A stretch of 64,000 nucleotides of DNA, taken from the NCBI GenBank assembly GCA_022394775.1, contig JAGFCB010000044.1, positions 16,214-80,213 on the forward strand, in the 5' to 3' direction. The position numbers were made by a program, and so were the translations under genes. Below, piece after piece: positions 42,504-52,195 of this stretch. The notes beneath the pieces are model-generated. The model ran no database searches and was not told the DNA's origin. It was given only the letters and a program-made list of their open reading frames with translations. This DNA is from Candidatus Poribacteria bacterium. Its GTDB lineage: Bacteria > Poribacteria > WGA-4E > WGA-3G. Within the stretch, counting starts at the first letter, position 1, and the number at the start of each line of letters is the position of its first letter.

Positions 42504-45215
42504 CTAAAACATGAAACCTGCGCGCAAGTACACGCCCGTCAAGTCATCGCCATTGATGACCGCAACGCTCAGGGTCTGTTTTCGCTGGAGAAAAGAGAGC
42601 CAGAATCCACCGCCGACACTGCTATGCCATTTATCGGCATCCTCCGGATCTTCGGCGTAAAATACCCGACCAACACCAGTCGCAATGAATAAGCCGAACT
42701 CTCCCGGCACCAAGACCTGGATTGGCATCAGAGCCAACCGCAGTTCGGCGTTCCCATACAGCGAGGTGTCCCCCGCGAACCGATTTTTCCGAAAACCGCG
42801 TAAATGGCTATCGGACAGACCGATAGCGGCAAAGCCGGGGCCTCCCAAGAAGGCGCTCTCGTGGAAAGGAAAAGTTCCCCATACTTTCTTTCCACCCACC
42901 CTCAGAGCCAGGGTCGGATGAGTTGGCACAGGGAACGTCACGTAAGTGTGTATTCTGCCATCTATGTTGCCAAAGGTGGATTTCACATGCCAAATCCCGG
43001 GGTAGATGGCTCCGGCAGCTCTGACCAAAGCCCCATGCGTCGGATACGCTGAATTGTTCCGTGTGTCGTACATCATTTCACCCGATGCACCTATCTGACC
43101 GAAGAAGCCGCTGCCGTACACCGGCGGATTCAGAGAAGTGATGAATTTGTCCGCGTTGGCATCTGGTGATGTGTTTGAATACTTGAGGATCGGTCCCAGA
43201 CGGGCAGTCAATACCGAGCGAAGCGGTTCCGTAGAACTACTGGGGGCAGTTTCATCATGCTCTTTTTTTCGGTAATCGAGAGATGGTGCGAAAACGACAT
43301 GACTCTGTTTCACCTTATAATAGGAAAACGATTCCGAAATCTGCGTGTCGTTCCCGAATCCGTTGAACCGGATCAACTGGATTCCGGAGTACTTGAAGTG
43401 AACCCTCGCGTCAAGATCGGGCAGTATGCGGCGAAAGTTGCTGGTATAGGCGGCAAAGGGCGCGAGACCGTTAGTGGCAAGCCCAACGTTGAAAGAGTGC
43501 CGCGAAGAGAAAGGGTCTTTTCGATAACCGAAATACTGCCGGCTGTGGTGCACTCTCACGAACACCCCCAAATCCGGATTTACCGTAAGGGTCGGGAACG
43601 TATACGCCTCCATGCCCCAGTCCGGTGCATACCGTTGTGTAAGGGTCATCTGTGCGGGCGGACGCTCGTAGGCGTGCTTATCGACTTTCGCACCCTTACC
43701 TTTGGCGAACCGGTTTTCCCCGCGAGCATCATAGAACCGGGTCTTTGAGGCACCCGCCTCGGATGCGTTTGTGAACGTGTCGTCCCCACCGCCACCATCA
43801 ATGCGAACAGCAATACGACCCTTCGCGCCTGATATTTCTACACGGTCAGCACCGCCCCGGAGGTATATTCGGACTTCTCGGGATTCTTTAGGGTGGAACG
43901 TCCTTTGGAAATAGGGTGCCTTCTTTTCTCCATCAGGAGCTTCTATGAGACCGATACGGACTATCAAATCACCGGTCTGTGTGTGTTCACACTGGACGTA
44001 CTCGTTCTGATCGGTTGCCTTGATTTCAGCATAACGGGTAATCGACTTATAGTATCTGTCGGCAAATTGCGGCAATGTGTCCCGCCTTGATTTGAGTGCC
44101 TCCACAAGCGTTTCCCCAACCATCTTGTAATACGGCTCTGGGAGTTTTCGCACAGCATCCTCGATGACAGGGTCGGGTAGTGCCTGACGAAATTCTGCTA
44201 TGACGGAGTCCCATGCAGCCTTATCGAGTTCAACAAGGAACTCGCGATCGAGTTCCCACCCCGTAAACGTCAGAGCCAATAGATTTGTATATTTATCGTC
44301 GAATCCGATGATATACTTCGGGATGCCTCTGCGCGCCACCGCCATGGCGAGCCCGTTGAGGTCAATAAAAGCTTGGTCGCGATCCTCTGGTATTGGAATC
44401 CAAGTATAACACTCACCATCGGGAAATCGCGCCCATCTCCACTGACCGTGATGACGGTCCTTGTCACCGATGAGAAAATCCAACAGTCTCGCCTTTAGAA
44501 AAGCACGGGCATCAACGCGATTGCAAGGTGTTTCTTCCAAGTGCTCCCATAGTTTCTCTGTTCCACTGATCTGCCGAGAACCCGCAAAGCCGGGCGTATT
44601 GTCGATTCCTTCGGAAGGGTGTTCCTGCAGCGTCCCTATAAGTCCGGCGAAATCCGCGCGGTACTCCTGCAATCTCGGATCATCTGGAATAACGACAAGC
44701 GTATGCTTGGAATGGAGGATACCGGTGGCTTCCATCAGCGGATCGATCACGAGTGCGCCTGTCGGCAGCAGCCCGCTAATCATTTCCTGAAGGAATCCTT
44801 CGGCAATCGTACCCTTGAGTTCCTCCCATATCCGTTTAGTGGGATCCTTATCCAAGGAACGGACCGTATACCGGCGCCCATCCTCCCCTGTAAAATGCAG
44901 GGATATGGACTGTCCAAACCCACCGGTGCGAAGCGGAGTCAGCCCACCTCCGACGCTGTCAAGGTCAAGGACTGTGACTTCGATGGGGGTGGTCCAGAGA
45001 TCACGGTAGTCGCTGCCTTGGATCCAACGTTTGAGCCATCCCGCGCGGTACCTTTCCCCCGGAACGACTACGTGGGTCCTGGCGCCCTGCGGCGGAATAG
45101 ATCGATGAATCCTGTGTCCTGGGGGTGGTGACTTCTTCTCAGGTATCGATTCTGCTGAAACAGAAAGCGCGAGCACCAGCGAAAGTAAAAGGGTGCTCCA
45201 CTTAGAAAATATCAT
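42504..45215 (-). CDS. Predicted kinase-core / outer-membrane beta-barrel fusion protein, copy 2
   Basis: An exported protein of 903 residues (signal WSTLLLSLVLALSVSA). The N-terminal half carries what looks like a Fam20/CotH/HipA-like kinase core: a lysine in YTVRSLDKDPTKR (~124), the catalytic loop LIGDKDRHHGQWRWA (~250-263) and a metal-binding DRDQAF (~279-284) preceded by YTWIPIPE. A middle region (about 440-530) includes a glycine-rich RIDGGGGDDTF. From ~540 to the end, repeated amphipathic strands and a final GVYLRAGFMF with terminal Phe point to a BamA/TamA-like surface-antigen barrel. ATG 45215 is chosen over the preceding TTG. Last gene of its operon. Kinase activity is inferred from motifs only. 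Confidence 0.7.
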   Translation of the reverse strand: MIFSKWSTLLLSLVLALSVSAESIPEKKSPPPGHRIHRSIPPQGARTHVVVPGERYRAGWLKRWIQGSDYRDLWTTPIEVTVLDLDSVGGGLTPLRTGGFGQSISLHFTGEDGRRYTVRSLDKDPTKRIWEELKGTIAEGFLQEMISGLLPTGALVIDPLMEATGILHSKHTLVVIPDDPRLQEYRADFAGLIGTLQEHPSEGIDNTPGFAGSRQISGTEKLWEHLEETPCNRVDARAFLKARLLDFLIGDKDRHHGQWRWARFPDGECYTWIPIPEDRDQAFIDLNGLAMAVARRGIPKYIIGFDDKYTNLLALTFTGWELDREFLVELDKAAWDSVIAEFRQALPDPVIEDAVRKLPEPYYKMVGETLVEALKSRRDTLPQFADRYYKSITRYAEIKATDQNEYVQCEHTQTGDLIVRIGLIEAPDGEKKAPYFQRTFHPKESREVRIYLRGGADRVEISGAKGRIAVRIDGGGGDDTFTNASEAGASKTRFYDARGENRFAKGKGAKVDKHAYERPPAQMTLTQRYAPDWGMEAYTFPTLTVNPDLGVFVRVHHSRQYFGYRKDPFSSRHSFNVGLATNGLAPFAAYTSNFRRILPDLDARVHFKYSGIQLIRFNGFGNDTQISESFSYYKVKQSHVVFAPSLDYRKKEHDETAPSSSTEPLRSVLTARLGPILKYSNTSPDANADKFITSLNPPVYGSGFFGQIGASGEMMYDTRNNSAYPTHGALVRAAGAIYPGIWHVKSTFGNIDGRIHTYVTFPVPTHPTLALRVGGKKVWGTFPFHESAFLGGPGFAAIGLSDSHLRGFRKNRFAGDTSLYGNAELRLALMPIQVLVPGEFGLFIATGVGRVFYAEDPEDADKWHSSVGGGFWLSFLQRKQTLSVAVINGDDLTGVYLRAGFMF

Positions 45216-45351
45216 CAATATGTCTCCGAATCATCGCTATAATCAACACGACAATTTCCGATTTACACTTGCATTCAACACGAGAAACCCATTATATTTG
45301 GTTTCGATTTCAAAACGGAACGCCTATCCGCTTGAAAACATGATATGTAAC

Positions 45352-46458
45352 TTATTTTCCGAAGCTACTATAACCTGAAACAGGATACAGTGTTAATCTC
45401 GCTTTCTTTCCAGATCCTTCGTCGGCAATTATGAGTGTGCCGTCTGCAGTAAAAGTGATACCTTCAGGTTGACGATGCCACTGGGCAGGAAACCGCTTGG
45501 CTGCAACGACTTGACCACTTGGTGTAATCTCCGCGATAGCCTTCTGACGTGCAGCGACGACAAAGTAATTTCCTGACACAGGGTGTCGTTCAATGCCTGA
45601 AGGCTGAAATGCCTTCCCTTCAATATGACGTGTGAATTCAATAACAGGTATTACTATATGTGCATCTTCGATGAGTTGTTTCTTGTCAAGTGACCAACGA
45701 TATAGAACCAATTGTTCTTTCAATTCTGCTCTACGAGGGTCTTTGCACATGAGTACAAGTGCCCCCTGGTTCGCGTCGTACGCTAAACCCTCTATTTCGT
45801 AATCTCTACCGACACCAGTAGCATAGATATTATAAAGGACGGATTCTCCATCAGCTCCCCTACTCCCCTCGTATATGCGCCCTGAACTTGTGACCAAATA
45901 GACCTGATTGTTAACTGTGGCAATACCCTCAAAGTCATCGTTTACTGGGTTCTTCATATCCGACAGTTGAAATGCTTTTACGATTGCCCCATTCTGATAA
46001 TCTATCTCATGAATAACCGATTTTTCATCATTGTGAGCCATGAGGTAATTGTCAAGGGTTATTGCCAGACCAGAGATCTCCTCGAGGCGTCCGGGCAGCT
46101 TCCAATGCGTTGCTGTCTCTGCTTTCAGGGCATAGTTTTCGAGAGATATTTTTCTTTCTGGTACCGCCTTCGTGTTCTGGAAAAGATGGTCAATTATAGT
46201 GTTTGGGTCCATATTTAACAAATCTGAACGCAAACCTGTTGATGGATTCTCTTTATGGACTTTTTCTTTCTCCACATCTGTTGATGGATTTTCTTTATGG
46301 ACTGTCTCTTCATCGACATCTGTTGATGGATTCTCTTTATGGACTGTCTCTTCGTTCAAGCCTACTGGCGGATTTTTTCTATAAACCATCGACACTAAAA
46401 GGATAAGAAGGCTAAAAACAAGGAATCCTAACAAGAGTTTATTTCCGTGATTCTGCAT
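45352..46458 (-). CDS. SdiA-regulated (YjiK-like) beta-propeller protein with a 14-residue repeat linker
   Basis: A membrane-anchored protein of 368 residues: one N-terminal helix (LLLGFLVFSLLILLVSMVY), then three tandem 14-residue repeats of the form EETVHKENPSTDVD (42-bp DNA repeats, about 46229-46355), then a domain of the SdiA-regulated family (LEEISGLAITLDNYLMAHND, DDFEGIATVNNQVYLVTSSG, DYEIEGLAYDAN, QPEGITFTADGTLIIADEG), a calcium-type six-bladed propeller. It likely faces the periplasm. Function unknown. It begins 6 nt after the DUF4956 gene and is 136 nt before the kinase-barrel copy 2. Confidence 0.8.
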   Translation of the reverse strand: MQNHGNKLLLGFLVFSLLILLVSMVYRKNPPVGLNEETVHKENPSTDVDEETVHKENPSTDVEKEKVHKENPSTGLRSDLLNMDPNTIIDHLFQNTKAVPERKISLENYALKAETATHWKLPGRLEEISGLAITLDNYLMAHNDEKSVIHEIDYQNGAIVKAFQLSDMKNPVNDDFEGIATVNNQVYLVTSSGRIYEGSRGADGESVLYNIYATGVGRDYEIEGLAYDANQGALVLMCKDPRRAELKEQLVLYRWSLDKKQLIEDAHIVIPVIEFTRHIEGKAFQPSGIERHPVSGNYFVVAARQKAIAEITPSGQVVAAKRFPAQWHRQPEGITFTADGTLIIADEGSGKKARLTLYPVSGYSSFGK

Positions 46459-46464
46459 TTGCTA

Positions 46465-47457
46465 TTATACCGTTTTGGGTTCTTGCCCCTTCAATTTTAC
46501 GTTGCTGATACACCCTCTGCCGTTTTCTTTAATATCTTGGATAAAAGTAGGCAGAGTGACAGATTTTTTCAGCCACACATCAAACACAACGATAGCAGTG
46601 CCATCCGGGTTTTCGCCCACATCTGCTACTTGCCATCGTTTGGTATTGGATTCAAGGATTTGCACAGTTGATTTTCTCGCTACATTGGCCTTTGTTGTGT
46701 GCACTTCGATCTGGGCATTATAGAGGTTTTCGGTGGCAATGCCCCCTTCTTCAGGGTCTGTGCCCCATTTTCCAGAATTGTCGATTCTCCAGCCAGAAAG
46801 GACTTGCGGTTGCGCGCCAAAATTGCTTTTCCACACCCCCAGAGTTATGATGACAAAAACCAACGATGCGAGGTAAGCCACTAAAATAAGTTGCGTACCC
46901 GCCGCAAGTCCTATCCCGATAGCCATCAGCATATATACGGAATCCATCGGTTCTTCAAGTGAAGTGCGAAAACGGACAGCAGCCACGATACCCGCTAAAC
47001 TAAACGCAAGGGCAATACTATCCTTGACCAAAAAAACAACTAACGATATAGCAATAGGTATAACGAGCAAAGTGTGCGCGAAGGATTGACTGTATTGCTT
47101 GCGCGGTCGCGTCCAACGATATAACCACGTAATCGGGAGCGTAACCCAAAATGCCATTGCCAGAGCAATCATAACCGGAATCGTGCGTGCCGGATCAACA
47201 AATGTGACCATGAGCAAGACTTCTGTGAGATTTCCTTCAACGAGTGTGGCAATACCCTCTTTGATTTTCTCCAGGTCACCTTGTTCGCCTTCAAAGAAGC
47301 TTTCACGCCCTTGGACACGTTCACGCTCTTGCGAGACATAAATGAGAATTTCGGGGAAGATGTGAAAAATCCCGCCGAGTGCCAAAAGCCACGCAAGATA
47401 GTAAACGACGAGACGTATAATTATGTTGTTAAGTACGCCATATATCCTGTTGAGCAT
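46465..47457 (-). CDS. DUF4956 family membrane protein
   Basis: 330 residues. The family core is clear: IALAFSLAGIVAAVRFRTSL, EEPMDSVYMLMAIGIGLAAG, followed by a soluble C-terminal domain of ~100 residues. About six membrane helices: one near the N-terminus, two around 85-140, and three more to ~230. DUF4956 genes often lie beside VTC/TTM polyphosphate-polymerase and CotH-kinase genes, as I recall; here the neighbours are kinase-like fusions instead. It follows kinase-barrel copy 1 by 24 nt and precedes the propeller gene by 6 nt, so all four form one operon. Confidence 0.82.
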   Translation of the reverse strand: MLNRIYGVLNNIIIRLVVYYLAWLLALGGIFHIFPEILIYVSQERERVQGRESFFEGEQGDLEKIKEGIATLVEGNLTEVLLMVTFVDPARTIPVMIALAMAFWVTLPITWLYRWTRPRKQYSQSFAHTLLVIPIAISLVVFLVKDSIALAFSLAGIVAAVRFRTSLEEPMDSVYMLMAIGIGLAAGTQLILVAYLASLVFVIITLGVWKSNFGAQPQVLSGWRIDNSGKWGTDPEEGGIATENLYNAQIEVHTTKANVARKSTVQILESNTKRWQVADVGENPDGTAIVVFDVWLKKSVTLPTFIQDIKENGRGCISNVKLKGQEPKTV

Positions 47458-47481
47458 ACGCTATCTCTCCTATTTGATTGG

Positions 47482-50193
47482 TTAAAACATGAAACCTGCG
47501 CGCAAGTACACTCCGGTTAAGTCATCGCCATTGATGACCGCAACACTCAAAGTGTGCTTACGCCGAAGGAAAGAGAGCCAGAATCCCCCTCCAATACCGC
47601 TGTACCATTTGTTGGCATCGTTCGGATCCTCGGCATAAAATACCCTACCGGCATCAGCGGCAATGAACATACCGAGCTCTCCGGGGACTAAAAGTCCTAT
47701 TGAAGTCAGAACGAGTCTCAGTTCGGCGTTCCCGTACAGCGAGGTATCTCCTGCGAACCGGTTTTTCCGAAAACCGCGTAAATGGCTATCGGATAGCCCG
47801 ATAGCAGTAAAGCCCGGGCCTCCCAAGAAGGCGCTCTCGTGGAAAGGAAAAGTTCCCCATACTTTCTTTCCACCCACTCTCAGAGCCAAGGTTGGGTTCG
47901 TTGGCACAGGAGCTGTCACGTAAGTATGTACTTTTCCATCTATGCTGCCAAAGGCTGACTCCACATCCCATGCTCCCGGGTAGACGGCTCCAGCAGCCCT
48001 GACCAAAGCTCCATGTGTCGGATACGCCGGATTGTTCCGCGTGTCGTACATGATTTCACCGGATGCACCTATCTGACCGAAGGAATCGGTGCCATACATC
48101 GGTTGATTTGAGGAATAGATGAATTTGTCTGCGTTGGCATCTGGTGGCGTGTGTGAATACTTAATGATTGGCCCAAGGCGTGCGGTCAATACCGAGCGAA
48201 TCGGTTCCGTAGAACCGCTGGATACACCTTCCTCAAGTTCTTTTTTTCGGTAATCGAGGGATGGTGCGAAAACGACATAATTTTGTTCCACCTTATAGTG
48301 GGAGGGTTTTTCCAAAATCTGAGTATCGTTCCCGAATCCGTTAAACCGGATCGTCTGAATTCCGGAGTACTTGAAGTGAAGCCTCGCATCGAGGCCAGAG
48401 AGTAGACGGCGAAAGTTGCCGGTATAGGATACAAAGGGCTTGAGACCGTTCGTAGCGAGTCCAACGTCGAAAGAATGCCTGGAAGAAAAAGGGTCTTTTC
48501 GATAGCCGAAATACATTCTGCTGCTGTGTACCCGTACGAATGTACCCAAATCAGGATTTACTGTAAGCATCGGGAAAGTAAACGTATGCTTGCCCCAATC
48601 CAGTGCATGCCGGGCAATTAAAACTGGGATCCATGGTGGAGGACGCTTGTAGGAACTCTCATCGATTTTCGAGCCTTTGCCTTTAACGAACTGATTTTTT
48701 CCACGAGCATCATAGAACAGGGTTTTTGAGGACCCCGCTTCGGACACATTTTTAAACGTGTCGTCCCCACCGCCCCCATCTATACGGACAGCAATACGCC
48801 CCTTTGCGCCTGATATTTCTGCGGTGTCATTTCCACCTCGGAGGTATATTCGGACTTCCTTGGATTCTTTAGGATGGAATGTCCTCTGAAAATAGGGTGC
48901 CTTCCTTTCTCCATCGGGAGTTTCTATGAGACCGATACGGACTATCAAATCACCGCTCTGTGTATGCTCACACTCAACATACTCGTTCTGATCGGTCGCT
49001 TGGATTTCGGGCTGGCGGGTAATCAACTTATAGTATTTACTGGCAAATTGCGGCAATGCGTCTCGTCTTGATTTGAGTGCCTCAGTAAGCGTTTTCCCAA
49101 CGATCTCGTAATACGGTGCTGGAAGTTTTCGCACAGCATCCTCGATGACAGGGTCGGGTAGTGCCTGACGAAATTCTGCTATGACGGAGTCCCATGCAGC
49201 CTTATCGAGTTCAACAAGGAACTCGCGATCGAGTTCCCAACCCGTAATCGTCAGTCCCAACAAACTCGGATACTCATCACCGAATTTCATGAAAATGGGG
49301 ATTCCCCAACGCCCTACTGCCATGATAAGCCCGTCGAGGTCACTAAAAGCGTGGTCACGATCCTCCGGTATTGGAATCCAAGTATACCCTTCATCATTGG
49401 GGTAGCGTGCCCATCTCCATTGGCCGGCATGACGATCCTTGTCGCCGACGAGAAAATCCATGAGTCTCGCCTTTAGAAATGTACGGGCATCGACGCGATC
49501 AGCGGGCGTTTTTTCTAAATGCTCCCATAGTTTCTCTGTTCCGCTGATCTGCCGAGACCCGGCAAAGCCAGGCGTATCGTCTGCTCCTTCGGAAGGGTGT
49601 TCCTGCAGCGTTCCTATAAGACCCGCAAATTCTTCGCGGTACTCCTTCAATCGCGGGTCATCCGGAATAACAACGAGTGTGTGCTTCGAGTGAAGGATAC
49701 CGGTGGCTTCCATTAGCGGGTCAATCACGAGTGCCCCTGTCGGTAGAAGTGCACTTACCATATTCTGAAGGAAGTTGTCAGCAATCGTATTCTTGAGTTC
49801 CTCCCATATCCGTTTGGTGGGATCCTTGTCTAAGGAACGAACGGTATACCGGCGCCCATCCGCCCCTGTAAAGTGCAGGGATATGGACTGTCCGAACCCG
49901 CCAGTGCGAAGTGGCGTCAGACCACCTCCGACGCTGTCAAGGTCGAGGACTGCGACTTCGATGGGGGTGGTCCAGAGATCACGGTAGTCGCTGCCGTAGA
50001 ACCAACGTTTGAACCCGCCTATGCGGAACCTTTCGCCCGGGATGACTACGTGGGTCTTGGCACCCTGTGGCGGAATAGATCGATGAATCCTGTATCCTGG
50101 GGGTGGTGGCTCCGTCTGGGGTGTTGCTTCTGTCGAAACAGAAAGCGCGAGCACCAACGAGAGTAGAAGGGCGTTCCATTTAGAAAATTTCAT
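47482..50193 (-). CDS. Predicted kinase-core / outer-membrane beta-barrel fusion protein, copy 1
   Basis: Paralogue of the gene at 42504, similar over its full 903 residues. Signal peptide ALLLSLVLALSVST; YTVRSLDKDPTKR; catalytic-loop-like LVGDKDRHAGQWRWA; WIPIPEDRDHAF; glycine-rich middle domain; C-terminal barrel ending GVYLRAGFMF. All putative catalytic residues (Lys, D-x-D-R-H, D-R-D) are kept in both copies, which argues for function. DNA identity is high in the barrel and lower around residues 280-320 and 640-690. First gene of the four-gene operon. Known relatives with a GD-x-DRH-x-x-QWRW motif occur in Bacteroidetes outer-membrane proteins, as I recall. Confidence 0.7.
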   Translation of the reverse strand: MKFSKWNALLLSLVLALSVSTEATPQTEPPPPGYRIHRSIPPQGAKTHVVIPGERFRIGGFKRWFYGSDYRDLWTTPIEVAVLDLDSVGGGLTPLRTGGFGQSISLHFTGADGRRYTVRSLDKDPTKRIWEELKNTIADNFLQNMVSALLPTGALVIDPLMEATGILHSKHTLVVIPDDPRLKEYREEFAGLIGTLQEHPSEGADDTPGFAGSRQISGTEKLWEHLEKTPADRVDARTFLKARLMDFLVGDKDRHAGQWRWARYPNDEGYTWIPIPEDRDHAFSDLDGLIMAVGRWGIPIFMKFGDEYPSLLGLTITGWELDREFLVELDKAAWDSVIAEFRQALPDPVIEDAVRKLPAPYYEIVGKTLTEALKSRRDALPQFASKYYKLITRQPEIQATDQNEYVECEHTQSGDLIVRIGLIETPDGERKAPYFQRTFHPKESKEVRIYLRGGNDTAEISGAKGRIAVRIDGGGGDDTFKNVSEAGSSKTLFYDARGKNQFVKGKGSKIDESSYKRPPPWIPVLIARHALDWGKHTFTFPMLTVNPDLGTFVRVHSSRMYFGYRKDPFSSRHSFDVGLATNGLKPFVSYTGNFRRLLSGLDARLHFKYSGIQTIRFNGFGNDTQILEKPSHYKVEQNYVVFAPSLDYRKKELEEGVSSGSTEPIRSVLTARLGPIIKYSHTPPDANADKFIYSSNQPMYGTDSFGQIGASGEIMYDTRNNPAYPTHGALVRAAGAVYPGAWDVESAFGSIDGKVHTYVTAPVPTNPTLALRVGGKKVWGTFPFHESAFLGGPGFTAIGLSDSHLRGFRKNRFAGDTSLYGNAELRLVLTSIGLLVPGELGMFIAADAGRVFYAEDPNDANKWYSGIGGGFWLSFLRRKHTLSVAVINGDDLTGVYLRAGFMF

Positions 50194-50417
50194 CTAATCT
50201 TCGGGTATTCCTCCGTATCCTTTAGGTTGGGGAGGAATACCCGCTCCTGTTTATCTGAGTTTCGCGGACACAAGCAACTCGTAGAAAATTCTCCGCTCCG
50301 TAGGAGTGCTATATCTATAGAAAACAAACGGATAAATGACCGCACTCCACCCGAATCTCTCATGTTGAACTTACTTTTGAAAACTGTCCAAACTATAGTA
50401 TTTTTTTTAATAATTGT

Positions 50418-50446
50418 ATTATACTTTATTTTGACGCAATTGACAC
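50418..50446 (-). promoter_or_regulatory. Possible promoter of the kinase-barrel operon
   Basis: On the minus strand: GTGTCA (50446-50441), 17 bases, TATAAT (50423-50418). Perfect -10, weak -35 (4 of 6). Predicted leader of about 220 nt. Confidence 0.3.
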
Positions 50447-50515
50447 ATTTATCCGGTTATAATAGGGCAATTATTGTTTTAACGCAAAGAAAAAAACAAG
50501 AAAGCCTATATCTAA

Positions 50516-50640
50516 CTGAGGGTGTTTGATAAATAATAGTTGTCAAAAGTCAGCGTACTGAGTATTCTTTTATTTCATACCACTGTGGATTGCCCACGCG
50601 AAATGTCACCTAAAAAATTAGCGATTTATGAAACCCTCTC
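50516..50640. mobile_element. Family B MITE, 125 bp, with 6-bp target duplication
   Basis: Left end CTGAGGGTGTTTGATAAAT (50516-50534); right end, inverted, ATTTATGAAACCCTCTC (50624-50640). ATCTAA flanks both sides exactly (50510-50515 and 50641-50646). It has an internal small palindrome around GTGGATTGCCCAC and GCGAAATGTCAC. The element lies in the 50194-50862 gene-free stretch, which otherwise holds two promoters and AT-rich sequence; no gene is supportable there. Confidence 0.75.
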
Positions 50641-50793
50641 ATCTAAATATAAATTATAGGCTATTCTCAGGGAAAAAGCAAATGATAGCCATAGAAACCG
50701 CTAATTTTGCTTAAAAATACTTTTGGGCTTTGAATAAAGAATAACCAATTTGTTGGGAAAAACGCCGCTCGCCTCAGTAGTTATCTTTTTTGA

Positions 50794-50822
50794 TTGACTT
50801 ATGCGTCTAAACCTTGTATCCT
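50794..50822 (+). promoter_or_regulatory. Promoter of the glycosyltransferase gene
   Basis: TTGACT (50794-50799), 17 bases, TATCCT (50817-50822). Leader of about 35 nt. Confidence 0.5.
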
Positions 50823-50862
50823 TATCAGAAACCGAAGTTAGGCAGCACCCTCACAAAAAAAC

Positions 50863-52059
50863 ATGAAAATCCTTTTCTTATCGCCTACCGTGCCTTTTCC
50901 ACTCACCGATGGCGGGCGCATTCGGGTTTTTAACCTCCTCAAACAGATTGCAGCGAAAAGCGATGTGACACTGCTCGCGCTGGAGACACAATCGACGGAT
51001 GCTGAAGGAGTCGCAGAACTCCAGCAATTGGGCGTTCAGGTTCACCTCGTCCCCAACGCTCCCATGCTTCCACGTGTATCGTTTAGTACACTCGTCAACG
51101 CTTTCCTGAAGCAACAACCTATTACTGTTGCGCGCTACGATCTACCCGCCTATCGTCAGAAATTTAGGGAGTTGATAGCGTCCGAAAACTTCGATCTCGT
51201 CCATTATGAGATGTTCCACACGGCGCAGTTTCGGACGGAAACGGATCTACCGAGCGTGCTTTCACAGCAGAACGTCGATTCAGCGATCTGGCGGCGGCTC
51301 TGTGGTGAAACGACTCATCCGTTCTATAAGTTCGCGTATTGGACGCAGCAACTCGCGTTCCAACGCTATGAACGCGTGCTAAGTCCAAGGTTCGACGCGG
51401 TCACGTGCACCTCTGATATTGATGCCGACGTTTTTCAAAGATACTGCGCTGCAGATACCCTTGAGATCATTCCGAACGGTGTAGACGTTACGCACTACCA
51501 ACCTGATTTTACATCTGAAGCACCGGCGCATCTGATCTATATCGGGAGCATGGATTGGTATCCGAATGAAGACGCTGTGGCTTTCTTTGTCGATGAGGTT
51601 TTACCCAGTATTCAAGACAAAGTACGGGATGTCCAATTCTCGATTGTCGGTGGAAACCCATCCGCCCGCGTCCAAAAGTTAGCAGAGAGAGAAGGCGTTG
51701 TCGTCACGGGACGTGTGCCGGAGATTAAACCCTATTTCGCTGAGGCGACAGTTTTTGTCGTGCCGTTGCGTATCGGGAGCGGTACACGCCTGAAAATCCT
51801 TGAAGCGTTAGCGATGGGGAAAGCGATCGTTTCCACTACTGTCGGCGCGGAGGGTTTAGCCCTCAAAGACGGTGAAGAAATCTTTATCGCTGACGAACCG
51901 GCAATTTTCGCCGGTGCTGTCACCCGACTCCTCACAGACGCATCACTCCGTCGTAGGATTGGCGAGAACGGTCGCGCCCGCGTCGAGCAGGATTATGACT
52001 GGCGAAGTATCGGTGAAAAACTCCACACTCTCTACGAATTCCTTATTAAGACAAATTAG
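50863..52059 (+). CDS. Family 4 glycosyltransferase
   Basis: A GT-B-fold retaining glycosyltransferase transferring sugar from a nucleotide donor, probably in surface polysaccharide or protein glycosylation. N-terminal FLSPTVPFPLTDGGRIRVFN is the acceptor-side glycine loop; IIPNGVDVTHY, YIGSMDWYPNEDAV and VVPLRIGSGTRLKILEALAMG (donor-site E-x7-E region) are family marks. 398 residues, complete; resembles the exosortase-associated sugar transferase group in the NEDAV segment. Single gene without a neighbouring cluster. Confidence 0.88.
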   Translation: MKILFLSPTVPFPLTDGGRIRVFNLLKQIAAKSDVTLLALETQSTDAEGVAELQQLGVQVHLVPNAPMLPRVSFSTLVNAFLKQQPITVARYDLPAYRQKFRELIASENFDLVHYEMFHTAQFRTETDLPSVLSQQNVDSAIWRRLCGETTHPFYKFAYWTQQLAFQRYERVLSPRFDAVTCTSDIDADVFQRYCAADTLEIIPNGVDVTHYQPDFTSEAPAHLIYIGSMDWYPNEDAVAFFVDEVLPSIQDKVRDVQFSIVGGNPSARVQKLAEREGVVVTGRVPEIKPYFAEATVFVVPLRIGSGTRLKILEALAMGKAIVSTTVGAEGLALKDGEEIFIADEPAIFAGAVTRLLTDASLRRRIGENGRARVEQDYDWRSIGEKLHTLYEFLIKTN

Positions 52060-52195
52060 CCATCAACCGTCAGCTATCGGCAGTCAGCAAAGAGGGATTC
52101 TGATTAAGCAGGAGCCTCTTTTACTGATAACGGATTAAGCGGATTTTAAGGCATCTGCTGTCAAATTGATCTCTCACGTCCGTAAACCGAAAAAG

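Noticed and set aside
43257..45131. Several long plus-strand frames inside the kinase-barrel genes
   Set aside because: They are antisense shadows, lack start signals, and are only shared by both paralogues where the true frame is conserved.
50227..50529. Possible 100-codon gene with one hydrophobic stretch upstream of the glycosyltransferase
   Set aside because: No Shine-Dalgarno at any ATG, AT-rich, and it runs into the family B MITE.
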